Of a stretch of DNA of 64,000 nucleotides, positions 46,222 to 54,692 are shown in pieces. Under the pieces are notes generated by a model. It had not been told where the DNA came from. It was given only the letters and a program-made list of their open reading frames with translations, and did no database searches. This DNA is from Campylobacterota bacterium (GTDB lineage: Bacteria; Babelota; Babeliae; Babelales; RVW-14), in the NCBI GenBank assembly GCA_020633995.1, contig JACKCO010000003.1:558001-622000 (forward strand), given 5' to 3'. The number at the start of each line of letters is the position of its first letter. Position 1 is the first letter of the stretch. The position numbers were made by a program, and so were the translations under genes.

Positions 46222-48169
46222 ATTTTACATTACAACACCAATTTACTACGTTAACTCAAAACCGCACCTCGGTACGTTGTATTCGACATTGCTTGCAGAT
46301 GTTGCAGCACGCTGGCACAAGCTAAAAACAGAAGATGTTTTTTTCTTGACCGGAACCGACGAGCACGGCCAAAAAATTCAGGAGAAAGCTGAAGAAGTGG
46401 GCATGGATCCCAAAGCTTTTTGTGATTCGATGATTCCTGGATTTGAGAAGGTATGGAAACAATATGGTATCGAATACAACAAGTTCATTAGAACGACTGA
46501 CGAGTACCACGAGAAAGCCGTTGTTAACTGGATAAAACAGTTACACAAGCAGGGTGATATCTATAAATCAACGTATACAGGGCTTTACTGTGTGCCATGT
46601 GAAAACTTCATTGTTGCCTCGCACGATTCAGAACAGAATGAAGAAGGTAAGTCAGTTTGTCCAATTCACAAACGAGTGCTTGATGAAATTGCAGAAGAAA
46701 GTTACTTTTTTAGACTTTCAGCTTATCAAGACCAGTTACTTGAATTTTATGAAAAAAACCCAAACTTCATTACGCCGCAAGAGCGTATGCAAGAAGTTCT
46801 TTCGTTTGTAAAATCAGGCTTGAAAGATTTGAGCATTTCGCGAAAGAGTGTAAGTTGGGGAATTCCATTTCCTGGTGACTCTGAACACACGGTATATGTA
46901 TGGGGTGACGCTCTCAATAACTATATTACCGCCATTGGGTATGGCCAAAGTGATAAAAAGAGCAAAGAAAGCTTTGAGCACTGGTGGCCTGCCGACGTAC
47001 ACGTAATGGCAAAAGATATTGTTAGGTTTCATGCGGTTTACTGGCCAGCATTTTTGATGGCAGCCGGTGTGCCATTACCAAAAAAACTGCTTGTACACGG
47101 TTTTATTTTGATGGGGCAGGACAAAATGTCCAAGTCTCGCGGCGGTATGGTTGACCCTGGGCAGCTTGCCGAGTGGTGTGGTGTAGAGCCTGTTCGTTAC
47201 TACCTCATGCGTCAAATGCCAATTTCTCACGATGGTCAATTTACACTGAAAGAACTTGAAGAACGTATTTCTGGTGATCTTGCAAATAACTTGGGTAACT
47301 TGCTTAACAGAACGCTTGTACTTGCTCGAAACAACAAGATGAACGAAATTGTTGCTCCTGAAGTGTTTGAACCAGAAGCTGCTGCATTACGTAAAAAGTG
47401 CAAAGAGATGGTGAGTTTTTACAGCGAAGAAATGGATAAATATCATTATCATATTGCACTTGCTCAAATGTGGAAATTCATCTCTGAGGTTAATGCATTC
47501 TTTCATGCTCAGGAGCCGTGGAAATTAGCTAAAGAAAATAAAGAACTTTTTGTTGAGATTATTTCTGCAGTGTGTCACAGTTTGTATACCGTTGGATCAT
47601 TGCTTTGGCCTGTTATGCCAAATAAAATGGAAGAGTTACTTGCAGCTCTAGGTCATACATTTGATATTGGTAGTAATTATGAAGCACAAGCTCGTGCCAA
47701 CGAGTGGAAAATGACCTTTACCTTGCAAAAAATGGATAGTCCTCTTTTCACAAGACCTGAAATTCCCGAGCTGGCTCAGGATAAGCAAGAAGACAAAAAA
47801 ACATCTAAAGAAAAAGAAGTGAAGAAGGTTGAAACGCCTGATCAGATTACCATTCACGACTTTATCAAAGTTAAGATGATTGTAGGTACTATTAAAGCTT
47901 GTGAACCTGTTAAGGGTTCAGACAAGCTTTACAAGCTTCAAGTTGACTTGGGAAAACATGGTATGCGTCAGATATTTTCTGGCATTGCAAAAGACTTTAC
48001 CCCAGAACAGCTTATCGGAAAGCAGGGTACGGTCGTTGCAAACCTTGCACCGCGTAAAATGATGGGTGAAGAGTCTCAGGGTATGATGCTTTTTGCCAAA
48101 AACGAAGACGGATCGCTTCGATTACTAACCGTGGGTGAAGCAGCTTCTGACGGTTCTCTTGTTAGTTAA
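46208..48169 (+). CDS. metG: Methionyl-tRNA synthetase with C-terminal tRNA-binding domain
   Basis: 653 residues. Charges tRNA-Met and initiator tRNA. The HIGH motif is PHLG in YYVNSKPHLGTLYSTLLAD. The zinc insert shows CVPCENF and CPIH, and KMSKS is in GQDKMSKSRGGMVDPG. After the anticodon domain and a Lys/Glu linker (~520-545) comes an EMAPII/Trbp-like OB domain (HDFIKVKMIVGTIKACEPVK ... NLAPRKMMGEESQGMMLFA), which improves tRNA affinity and mediates dimerisation. The start lies inside lepB copy 2. Confidence 0.96.
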   Translation: MKKNKFYITTPIYYVNSKPHLGTLYSTLLADVAARWHKLKTEDVFFLTGTDEHGQKIQEKAEEVGMDPKAFCDSMIPGFEKVWKQYGIEYNKFIRTTDEYHEKAVVNWIKQLHKQGDIYKSTYTGLYCVPCENFIVASHDSEQNEEGKSVCPIHKRVLDEIAEESYFFRLSAYQDQLLEFYEKNPNFITPQERMQEVLSFVKSGLKDLSISRKSVSWGIPFPGDSEHTVYVWGDALNNYITAIGYGQSDKKSKESFEHWWPADVHVMAKDIVRFHAVYWPAFLMAAGVPLPKKLLVHGFILMGQDKMSKSRGGMVDPGQLAEWCGVEPVRYYLMRQMPISHDGQFTLKELEERISGDLANNLGNLLNRTLVLARNNKMNEIVAPEVFEPEAAALRKKCKEMVSFYSEEMDKYHYHIALAQMWKFISEVNAFFHAQEPWKLAKENKELFVEIISAVCHSLYTVGSLLWPVMPNKMEELLAALGHTFDIGSNYEAQARANEWKMTFTLQKMDSPLFTRPEIPELAQDKQEDKKTSKEKEVKKVETPDQITIHDFIKVKMIVGTIKACEPVKGSDKLYKLQVDLGKHGMRQIFSGIAKDFTPEQLIGKQGTVVANLAPRKMMGEESQGMMLFAKNEDGSLRLLTVGEAASDGSLVS

Positions 48170-48184
48170 GTATATTGAATTTAA

Positions 48185-48213
48185 AGAGCCCTACATCTGT
48201 GGGGCTCTTTTTT
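48185..48213 (+). terminator. Rho-independent terminator after metG
   Basis: AGAGCCC/GGGCTCT stem followed by six T, 15 bases after the metG stop. Confidence 0.85.
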
Positions 48214-48291
48214 ATTGTTTTTAGATTTTGTGTTATGCAAAGATCCTTTTGGAAGTAAATCATATAACTTTTCTTTAAAAAAGGAGAGGAC

Positions 48292-49155
48292 GTGAGGATT
48301 ATTGTTGCGTTATTTTCGATGGTGCTGCTTTGGGGTAATGCTTTTGCAGCTGAACATCAACGGGAAATGTATCGTCAGGTGACTGCTCAAAAAAAACTTG
48401 TAGCGAGTAAGCAGTTTTTGGACGCACTGCACAGCTTAGGGCATGATAAGTTCGAGAATCTTATGGAGGTTGGATGTGATTCGGGCGATCTTGCTGTATA
48501 TGCTATGCAAAAGTTTGGGGCATCAAGTATTAGAGCATTGGATAAGTCAAAAGAAAATATTGAAGAAGCGAGAAAGAAATGTGGCAATCTAGAGGGTTAT
48601 ACCTTTCTTTCAAACTCAACTGAGCATGACGTTTCTGCTGCAACTGTTGATTTGGTATATTCATTTGGCGCATGGCATTGGTTTGCTGATCATAGGCAGG
48701 CATTGGAGGTAGTTGCAAAGGCTCTCAAGCCTGGCGGCGTGTTTTATATGAATGCTTCATGTTATTTGGGTGATGATCATCCACTTGTGCAGTCTTTTAA
48801 TGAGGTCATGCAAATGGAGTGTTGGCAACATCTTTTTAGCGGCAAAAAGGCAAGAGATTTGTATAACCCAGTCAGACAAGATGAGTTTGTAAACTTGTTA
48901 GATGAATTAGGCTTTAAAGTTGAAAGTACTCAAGAAAGTGTTATGTCAGTTCCTTTTCCCTCTGTTGATGCTTTCAAATCGTTTTTGAGTGTTATTCTTG
49001 AAAAAATAGAATTACTGACTTTGATTCCGTTAAGCGATAAGATTTCTTTGCTTGATGATATTTGCAATCGCTTGGCAACGAAGATCAAGAGTGATGCGAA
49101 TGGTCAAATACTTTATGAGATTCCATCGTTAATTGTTTTAGCGGTAAAGAAGTAG
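48292..49155 (+). CDS. Exported SAM-dependent methyltransferase (copy 1 of 3)
   Basis: 287 residues from a GTG with AAGGAGAG upstream. A signal peptide (IIVALFSMVLLWGNAFA) leads into a class I methyltransferase fold. Motif I is LMEVGCDSGDLAVYA, a change from the usual GCGTG; the acidic end of strand 2 is RALDKSKENIEEA; the post-II region reads VDLVYSFGAWHWFADHRQAL; and the motif III area is ALKPGGVFYM. The helical cap after that resembles trans-aconitate or juvenile-hormone-acid type enzymes. SAM is normally cytosolic, so an exported copy would need SAM supplied where it ends up, for instance in a host cell. Substrate unknown. Confidence 0.82.
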   Translation: MRIIVALFSMVLLWGNAFAAEHQREMYRQVTAQKKLVASKQFLDALHSLGHDKFENLMEVGCDSGDLAVYAMQKFGASSIRALDKSKENIEEARKKCGNLEGYTFLSNSTEHDVSAATVDLVYSFGAWHWFADHRQALEVVAKALKPGGVFYMNASCYLGDDHPLVQSFNEVMQMECWQHLFSGKKARDLYNPVRQDEFVNLLDELGFKVESTQESVMSVPFPSVDAFKSFLSVILEKIELLTLIPLSDKISLLDDICNRLATKIKSDANGQILYEIPSLIVLAVKK

Positions 49156-49178
49156 TCTAGTTCTTATGAGGAGAAAGT

Positions 49179-50045
49179 ATGAAGTTCTTTAGTGGACTAT
49201 TACTGAGTTTAGTAGTATTTGCGAGCGTTTGTGGTGCTGACCCGGAGTATCACTATAAAAATTCTGACCATCAAAAAAAAAGTGCACAGGATGCTTTGCA
49301 AAAACTGGGTGACTTAAGTCAGTATAAAAATATTCTTGAAGTTGAGTGTCGTTCAGGTAAGACCGTCACATGGATTGCACATCAAGCACCAGAAAGTTTT
49401 GTTGTAGGTATTGACCGATCGAAGGAATATATCGATTTTTGTCAAGCAATGCATTGTGCCAAAAATCTTGCCTTTGTTCATGCAGCTATTGAAAAATCTT
49501 GCGAAGTGAGTGCTGCAGAGCAATTTGACTTAGTGTTTTGTCATGCCTCACTCCAATATTTTCCAGATCATAAAGCAGCATTACAAGGAATGGCTCGAAA
49601 CCTTAAGCCTGGTGGATTATTGCAGATTAAAGGGGCATGCTACTATGGCGATGAGCATCCCTTGGTCAAAGCATTTAATGTTGTTAAGCAATCTGCTGAG
49701 TGGAAGGGTGTGCTTGCTGAGTTTGAGCCTTCTAAGCTTGCTAACTATATTAATCCTGAAAGGCTTAATATACTCTTGGTAGAAGCTGATTGTGAAGTTA
49801 ATGAGTGTGAACAATACGTTCAAGAAGTTCCTTTTGATTCGCTCAATGATTTTGCGGCTTGGTTTAAAGGGTTTGTTGGGCAGGCTGAGTCGTTTTCAAA
49901 GTTGCCAGGAGCGATGAGAGATGCTTTGTTGGCTGCAATTTTTATTGCATACGATGAGCAGCTCAAGGCTCTTGGGATTAAAAAAGGTGATGGATCATTT
50001 GTTTACACGGTTCCAGCCGTTCGGATTACCGCAACAAAGAAGTAA
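49179..50045 (+). CDS. Exported SAM-dependent methyltransferase (copy 2 of 3)
   Basis: 288 residues. Signal peptide MKFFSGLLLSLVVFASVCGA. The SAM-binding motif is worn: ILEVECRSGKTVTWIA has Glu where the first glycine of GxGxG is expected, while VVGIDRSKEYIDFCQ and FDLVFCHASLQYFPDHKAAL are kept, as is LKPGGLLQI. Binding of SAM is less certain here than in copy 3. AGGAGA precedes the ATG, 23 bases after copy 1. The three copies are similar along the whole length and clearly arose by tandem duplication. Confidence 0.8.
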   Translation: MKFFSGLLLSLVVFASVCGADPEYHYKNSDHQKKSAQDALQKLGDLSQYKNILEVECRSGKTVTWIAHQAPESFVVGIDRSKEYIDFCQAMHCAKNLAFVHAAIEKSCEVSAAEQFDLVFCHASLQYFPDHKAALQGMARNLKPGGLLQIKGACYYGDEHPLVKAFNVVKQSAEWKGVLAEFEPSKLANYINPERLNILLVEADCEVNECEQYVQEVPFDSLNDFAAWFKGFVGQAESFSKLPGAMRDALLAAIFIAYDEQLKALGIKKGDGSFVYTVPAVRITATKK

Positions 50046-50074
50046 TAAGCGGTAAGTTAGTATTTGTGTTCAGG

Positions 50075-50109
50075 TGGCCCTATGTTATGTGACATGGGGC
50101 CATTTTTTA
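50075..50109 (+). terminator. Rho-independent terminator
   Basis: TGGCCCTA/TGGGGCCA stem and six T between methyltransferase copies 2 and 3, so copy 3 may have its own promoter or depend on read-through. Confidence 0.8.
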
Positions 50110-50119
50110 TGGAGTTGCT

Positions 50120-50977
50120 ATGAAAAAAATAGCTGTTATCTTTTTGCCGTTGGTCTTTTTGTTGTTACCTCACAATTCTGTTCGAGGGCAAGAATGGTGT
50201 GGTGATATGTATCATCCTAACTCATTACGTCAGCATGCTCGGTCACTTAAAATTCTCGAGGGTGTTGATTTGTCCAGGTTTAAAAGAGTACTTGATGTTG
50301 GCTGTGGAACTGGTAGGACGATTGCCCATATTGCCCAATGCATTGGGCAGGGCTCAGCGCTAGGGGTTGATTTATGCTCGTCAATGATTGAGTTTGCCCG
50401 TCAAGAACATGCAAGTATTAAAAATCTTATATTTGAAGTATGTAGTGCAGAAGAGCTTTCTTTTGATAGTGAGTTTGACTTGGTCGTTTCGTTTGCGGTA
50501 TTTCATTGGATCCAAGATCAACAGAAAGCATTACATGCAGTGTATAAAAGTCTTATGCCTGGAGGAGATCTAGTAGTACGTACATCGGGAATGGTTGACC
50601 CTGCTCACCCTATACGAAAAGCTTTTTGCGAAGTTGCACGGTCTGAAAAATGGAAAAAGCAATTTCCTGATGCGAATATTTTTGGGGCTTATTTTCCTCG
50701 TGAAAAAAGTGAGTTTGAAATAATGCTTCAGGTGGCGGGGTTTAGTGTCATAGATGTTGAACAAACCTTGGAGCAAAGAGTATTTGAGTCTGCTCAAGAG
50801 TTTAAAGAGTGGATTAGTGGTTGGGCTGGAGGATTTCCCGTTGTTGCATTACTTTCTGCTAAAGATTTAGACAGGTATTTGACTGATGTCGTACAGCGTT
50901 TTGAAGATCTTACAAAAAGAGAAGATGGTAAGCTTGAATACTTTATGCCATTGATTATTGCTAAAGCTAAAAAATAG
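50120..50977 (+). CDS. Exported SAM-dependent methyltransferase (copy 3 of 3)
   Basis: 285 residues. Signal peptide KKIAVIFLPLVFLLLPHNSV. It has the best preserved methyltransferase core of the three: VLDVGCGTGRTIAHIAQ for motif I, ALGVDLCSSMIEFARQ for the ribose-binding acid, FDLVVSFAVFHWIQDQQKAL for post-II, and LMPGGDLVVR. The family resemblance is to Methyltransf_11/25 enzymes acting on small carboxylates or metabolites. It starts ten bases after the terminator at 50075; GGAG precedes the ATG. Confidence 0.85.
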   Translation: MKKIAVIFLPLVFLLLPHNSVRGQEWCGDMYHPNSLRQHARSLKILEGVDLSRFKRVLDVGCGTGRTIAHIAQCIGQGSALGVDLCSSMIEFARQEHASIKNLIFEVCSAEELSFDSEFDLVVSFAVFHWIQDQQKALHAVYKSLMPGGDLVVRTSGMVDPAHPIRKAFCEVARSEKWKKQFPDANIFGAYFPREKSEFEIMLQVAGFSVIDVEQTLEQRVFESAQEFKEWISGWAGGFPVVALLSAKDLDRYLTDVVQRFEDLTKREDGKLEYFMPLIIAKAKK

Positions 50978-51005
50978 CGAGAGGAACTATGCTCCTCTCG
51001 CTATT
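50973..51005. terminator. Strong bidirectional terminator hairpin
   Basis: Perfect 13-base-pair stem AATAGCGAGAGGA/TCCTCTCGCTATT with a seven-base loop. It begins at the stop of methyltransferase copy 3 and lies between that gene and the convergent membrane-protein gene at 51017. Confidence 0.85.
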
Positions 51006-51016
51006 TGCTGTAAAAT

Positions 51017-51616
51017 TTATTGAGCTGTATTTTTATTGTTTTTACTCATGCCGAAACAACAGTCAATGCAACTTGTTAGTGGCTGTATCATGACAAACAT
51101 GAGAATTGATGCTGCAAGTCTAATAATAGTAGAATACAGTTTTGGTGTTGCAAGGTTAAGCATACCTACAACAAAGCAGGGAGCAGTCATGATGAGTAAT
51201 GGGACTGTCGCCCATACAAGGCGTTTTACAATGCAGAGTGGGCTGCATCTTGTTGTGAATGTAAGATAGACACAATAGAGTAAGTAACATACTGCCATGA
51301 TCATCAACAAAAGCATACCAAACCAAACAACCATGCCAAGCAGGCCGAGTGTTTTGTCAATGATAGCATTGAACATGGTTACTTGAGCGGCTCCCTCTAC
51401 TGCTTGTGCAGCAACTCCACCAACCACGCCTCCACCAATTTGATCAAAAAATGTTGTTGGGCTTGGAATAGCGTCAGAGCTTAATATTCCTTCAAATGGT
51501 AGATCATAACCTGGCATTTTGACATCGCGTAGCATAAGCATGCCAAAGGCAATAAGATGTACTATGATGCTGATGGTTAGAAATGCTTTGTAAAATCGAC
51601 AGTGTACACTATTCAT
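51017..51616 (-). CDS. Unknown membrane protein, paralogue family (member 1)
   Basis: 199 residues with about four membrane helices. The N-terminus (MNSVHCRFYKAFLTISIIVH) and the extracytoplasmic loop LRDVKMPGYDLPFEGIL match the neighbours at 51648 and 52310. The middle contains a Gly/Val-rich stretch (DQIGGGVVGGVAAQAV). It ends CFGMSKNNKNTAQ after a CIDCCFG motif also found as YVDCCYG in the neighbour. I prefer this ATG over one two codons upstream because AAGGAG then sits at normal spacing and the start aligns with the paralogues. Function unknown. Confidence 0.75.
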   Translation of the reverse strand: MNSVHCRFYKAFLTISIIVHLIAFGMLMLRDVKMPGYDLPFEGILSSDAIPSPTTFFDQIGGGVVGGVAAQAVEGAAQVTMFNAIIDKTLGLLGMVVWFGMLLLMIMAVCYLLYCVYLTFTTRCSPLCIVKRLVWATVPLLIMTAPCFVVGMLNLATPKLYSTIIRLAASILMFVMIQPLTSCIDCCFGMSKNNKNTAQ

Positions 51617-51647
51617 AAGCATAGCTCCTTATTTTATAACGATTTGA

Positions 51648-52226
51648 TTAAGGGTGGTTTTTTTTACACATCATAATCGAGCCATAGCAGCAGTCTACAT
51701 AACTTGTAAGGCTGTCAAGCCAGATGAGCAGAGCTCCTGAGATAATGAGTTTGAAAATACTCGCGTACAACTTTGGATATGGAATAGGTAGTATTGTTAG
51801 TACGTATCGAGGTGCTAGGAGAAGCAATAGTGGGATACACGCTAAAAGTAGGCGTTTTCCCGCGCATATTAAACTCCCGCTTGTTGTCAACATTTGGTAA
51901 AGGCAGCAAACTAGATAGCATCCTGCAGCAAATGTAAGTAAAAGCATACCGAACCAAACAATTATACTGAGTATGTTGATACCTTGCGTGAAGAGTCTAC
52001 TAGTGGCTGTGGGCTCAACATCTTCTTGTGTTACCTGGTCCTCACTGTCTACGCTGGTAAAACTTGTTATATTTTTTAGTGCTTCATGAGTCAATAGCGA
52101 GGTGAAAGGGAGTTCAAAATCAGGCATTCTAACATCGCGCAGTGCGAGTATGGCTGAAGCTGCAAGATGCACAGTAAGACTCACTATCAAAAATGGTTTA
52201 TAAAACTTTGCATGTATACTGAGCAT
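51648..52226 (-). CDS. Unknown membrane protein, paralogue family (member 2)
   Basis: 192 residues. Starts MLSIHAKFYKPFLIVSLTVH and has LRDVRMPDFELPFTSLLTHE, closely matching member 1, as does IIVWFGMLLLTFAAGCYLVC against VVWFGMLLLMIMAVCYLLYC. It has four membrane helices and a C-terminal YVDCCYGSIMMCKK. AGAAAGGAAA precedes the ATG. No enzyme or transporter motif is seen; the paired Cys near the end could bind metal or be cytosolic thiols. Confidence 0.75.
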   Translation of the reverse strand: MLSIHAKFYKPFLIVSLTVHLAASAILALRDVRMPDFELPFTSLLTHEALKNITSFTSVDSEDQVTQEDVEPTATSRLFTQGINILSIIVWFGMLLLTFAAGCYLVCCLYQMLTTSGSLICAGKRLLLACIPLLLLLAPRYVLTILPIPYPKLYASIFKLIISGALLIWLDSLTSYVDCCYGSIMMCKKNHP

Positions 52227-52309
52227 ACGTTTCCTTTCTTATGAAAAAAGCTATCTTCCTAAGATAAGAACGTAAAGAAGAGTTTAACCGTCTGTCAAGA
52301 TTCTACCAT

Positions 52310-52789
52310 TCAGCCGAGTGTCTGCTCAATAAACAGACTGATTTTTTTTAGCTCAAAAAGAAGGATTATATATACACCAAGCGCAAGAAAGGGGAGAAAG
52401 TTTGCCAAAAGTAAAAGCATTGCGGGTAATAGCGCGAGTGTAAGGGCGATTAAAATATTATTGATGTGTTTCTGTTGATAGTTGAGAAAAACATTATACA
52501 GGAAGTAGATGCAGTAGATGGTTGCTGCGGCCTTTAGTAAAATAGCAGCATAGATGACAAGTGTTGCAAAAATAACACCTGAAATGCCGGGAAAAACCTG
52601 TAGAGGAAATACATAGTTGAGCGCTTGAGCTTCCCAAAGTGCGTTATTATCAAACGTCATGGTTTGGATTGATGCCATCTGGTATAAAGAAAGCAATGAA
52701 AAAAGTGTAAATAGCATTGTTGGAATCAGGTAAAGCGTGATTAACGTGATTAAAAATACCTGATAAAAACGATAATGAAAACTCTCCAT
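52310..52789 (-). CDS. Unknown membrane protein, paralogue family (member 3)
   Basis: 159 residues, shorter and more divergent. The start MESFHYRFYQVFLITLITLY aligns with members 1 and 2, but the LRDV.MP loop and the CDCC end are missing. It has about four hydrophobic helices and ends ELKKISLFIEQTLG. GGAGGAAAT precedes the ATG. It is the first gene of this three-gene set, 12 bases after the Nudix gene stop on the same strand. Confidence 0.65.
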   Translation of the reverse strand: MESFHYRFYQVFLITLITLYLIPTMLFTLFSLLSLYQMASIQTMTFDNNALWEAQALNYVFPLQVFPGISGVIFATLVIYAAILLKAAATIYCIYFLYNVFLNYQQKHINNILIALTLALLPAMLLLLANFLPFLALGVYIILLFELKKISLFIEQTLG

Positions 52790-52800
52790 ATTTCCTCCTT

Positions 52801-53223
52801 TTAGCGGATGGGACTATAGTTTTGTTTGAGCAGTTCTTGGATGGGGAAAAAAAGTGGTTGTGGAAAATCATCAGGTTTCCATGCAACCCAACGCCACTCT
52901 TCACATTTGTCGGGTTCCATAATTTTTTCGGTTCCGGAAATATAATCGGCAGTAACGTAGAGTGTTATTGAGTGTCTGTTTTCGTCTGGGAAGATATTAT
53001 TGGTATATGTTCCCAGACGGATGTTTTTGATTTCTAGACCCGTTTCTTCTTTTACTTCTCGACGAGCACAGTCTTCAATTGTTTCACGATTTTCTAAATG
53101 ACCGCCAGGGGGAGACCATGTTTCATGACCATGAGAATTCAGGCGCTTGCCAAGCAGTACCTTGCCGTCTTTTACGATAAATACGGCAACGCCAACGGCG
53201 ATATTTTGGTTATGGTGAGTCAT
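52801..53223 (-). CDS. Nudix hydrolase (MutT-like)
   Basis: 140 residues, no signal peptide. The Nudix box is a perfect match at about residues 39-61: GGHLENRETIEDCARREVKE followed by ETGL. WSPPGGHLEN with upstream GKVLLGKRLNSHGHETW is typical of MutT/NUDT15-like nucleotide pyrophosphohydrolases, which clear damaged or excess nucleotides. The exact substrate is unknown. No ribosome-binding site is visible before the ATG. Confidence 0.9.
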   Translation of the reverse strand: MTHHNQNIAVGVAVFIVKDGKVLLGKRLNSHGHETWSPPGGHLENRETIEDCARREVKEETGLEIKNIRLGTYTNNIFPDENRHSITLYVTADYISGTEKIMEPDKCEEWRWVAWKPDDFPQPLFFPIQELLKQNYSPIR

Positions 53224-53301
53224 GACTACGATCTTTGCTTTGAGGATTTATTGTTTTTGTATGCTACTTTGGCAAAGCTTAGTCTGAAAGTAGTTATGTG
53301 G

Positions 53302-54483
53302 TCAAGAAAAGAGAAGTGGTTGATTGCAAAAAAAATTAGCTTTGTTCATCTTCTGAGTCATGTCTTTGATAAAAATAAGCCTTTGAATGAACAGAGCATT
53401 GAAAATTGAGGAACTCTCATATTTTCCCAAAGCATCTTTGTGTCTTTCAAAAATAGAAGAAAGTATAAATTTTATTGAGGGCGTCAATTGAAAATCTCTT
53501 TCATAAGCTAGGGACTTGAGCAATGTTTGTTGTTCTTGGTCTGTGAGTTTATTTGTGAGGAGTTCGATGGTGTCAAGATCTATGTTTTCTTGCTTCATGG
53601 CGAAAACAACTGGGCTATCAGTATACGTGGTAAACAAGCCTTGAGTTTCTAATGAAAGAAAACTTTTATGGCAGCAGTTATTAAGCATTTGCTTAAGAGT
53701 TTGGCCTTGCTTGTTTTTGCGTTTTTCGTGGTCGTAGAGTGGCGTGATATTACTTTTTTTTATTGTTTCAGCATTATTTTGTTTTATTGCTTGGTAAAGT
53801 TCCTTGACTTGCTGAAGAAATGGCGCCAAATAGAGAGCTGGATTACAGCCGCTTTGTAGCGCTTGTTTTACTAGTTGGTGTTCATACCAATCGCCTTTTC
53901 TATTGGGTGTTGTGTGAATTAAATCTTCGTTTATAACAACGTTTGAACTTGGTTGTGGCTCTGTTGTATCAAGTTGGTTAAAGGTGACAGTACGAGATTT
54001 TTTTAAAGGGGACGATTGTTTGATCGGTGATAGAGGAGCTCTTTTTCTTTTTTCTCCATTCTTACAAGGATTCGTTGGATCTTTGAGTTGGTTCTCCTTG
54101 TTATTGGCTGTACCCTTTGTTTTGATTGGGCTTATTGAAAGTAGGGGTAGATACATTGAGCCCACATTCGTGTCAACTTTCTCATATCCAGGTGGGGTTC
54201 CTAGTTCGATTGAGCAGCCTGTCAAAACTGTTGTGCCATCGAGCGTGTCAGACTCATTTGCTATGGTGCTCTGATCTGAGGCATCTGCAAGTAGCGTTGC
54301 TTTGTCGAGAAATGATGAGTCATTAACCTCTGTTGTTTGTTCAAGAAAAGATAGCTCATTTTGGCTGCTCGTATTCAACACAGTTGTTTGATCAAGATAC
54401 GAAGATTCTCCTCGTTCTGCACAAAAAAGTTGCATTGAATATCCGAAAGTGATTATGAAGACAAATTTTATATAAAGTTTCAT
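53302..54483 (-). CDS. Exported repeat protein with NLS-like basic cluster
   Basis: 393 residues, family unknown. The signal peptide ends near QLFCAERG. Residues ~29-95 hold five spaced copies of a short motif: YLDQTTVL, FLEQTTEV, FLDKATLL, SDQSTIA, TLDGTTVL. At ~118-123 is SISPIK, and at ~143-166 the segment KRKRAPLSPIKQSSPLKKSR looks like a bipartite nuclear localisation signal with SP sites. The remainder is helical with a weak ankyrin-like part (LVKQALQSGCNPALYLAPFL). The protein at 56457 shares the motif repeats, the SPIK element and a basic cluster. AGGAA precedes the ATG. Confidence 0.75.
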   Translation of the reverse strand: MKLYIKFVFIITFGYSMQLFCAERGESSYLDQTTVLNTSSQNELSFLEQTTEVNDSSFLDKATLLADASDQSTIANESDTLDGTTVLTGCSIELGTPPGYEKVDTNVGSMYLPLLSISPIKTKGTANNKENQLKDPTNPCKNGEKRKRAPLSPIKQSSPLKKSRTVTFNQLDTTEPQPSSNVVINEDLIHTTPNRKGDWYEHQLVKQALQSGCNPALYLAPFLQQVKELYQAIKQNNAETIKKSNITPLYDHEKRKNKQGQTLKQMLNNCCHKSFLSLETQGLFTTYTDSPVVFAMKQENIDLDTIELLTNKLTDQEQQTLLKSLAYERDFQLTPSIKFILSSIFERHKDALGKYESSSIFNALFIQRLIFIKDMTQKMNKANFFCNQPLLFS

Positions 54484-54692
54484 AGATTCCTGTTATTTAT
54501 TTTTTAAATGCTTGCCTGCTTATATTTTAATTATCTCTATTTTAGTAAAAAATTGGATTGCGATTATAACGATAATTGGCATGAGTGCAAGAAATGTTTT
54601 AAAAAGACAATTTTTGCATTGTTCTGAGTAGGAAAGCGCTTTAAAATGAGTGGTGTTGGATAGAAAGTTTGAAGAGAAAAGAAAGGTATGTA

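Noticed and set aside
53098..53409. 103-codon plus-strand frame over the Nudix gene start
   Set aside because: The minus-strand frame carries a perfect Nudix box; the plus frame has no motif and runs into the next gene antisense.
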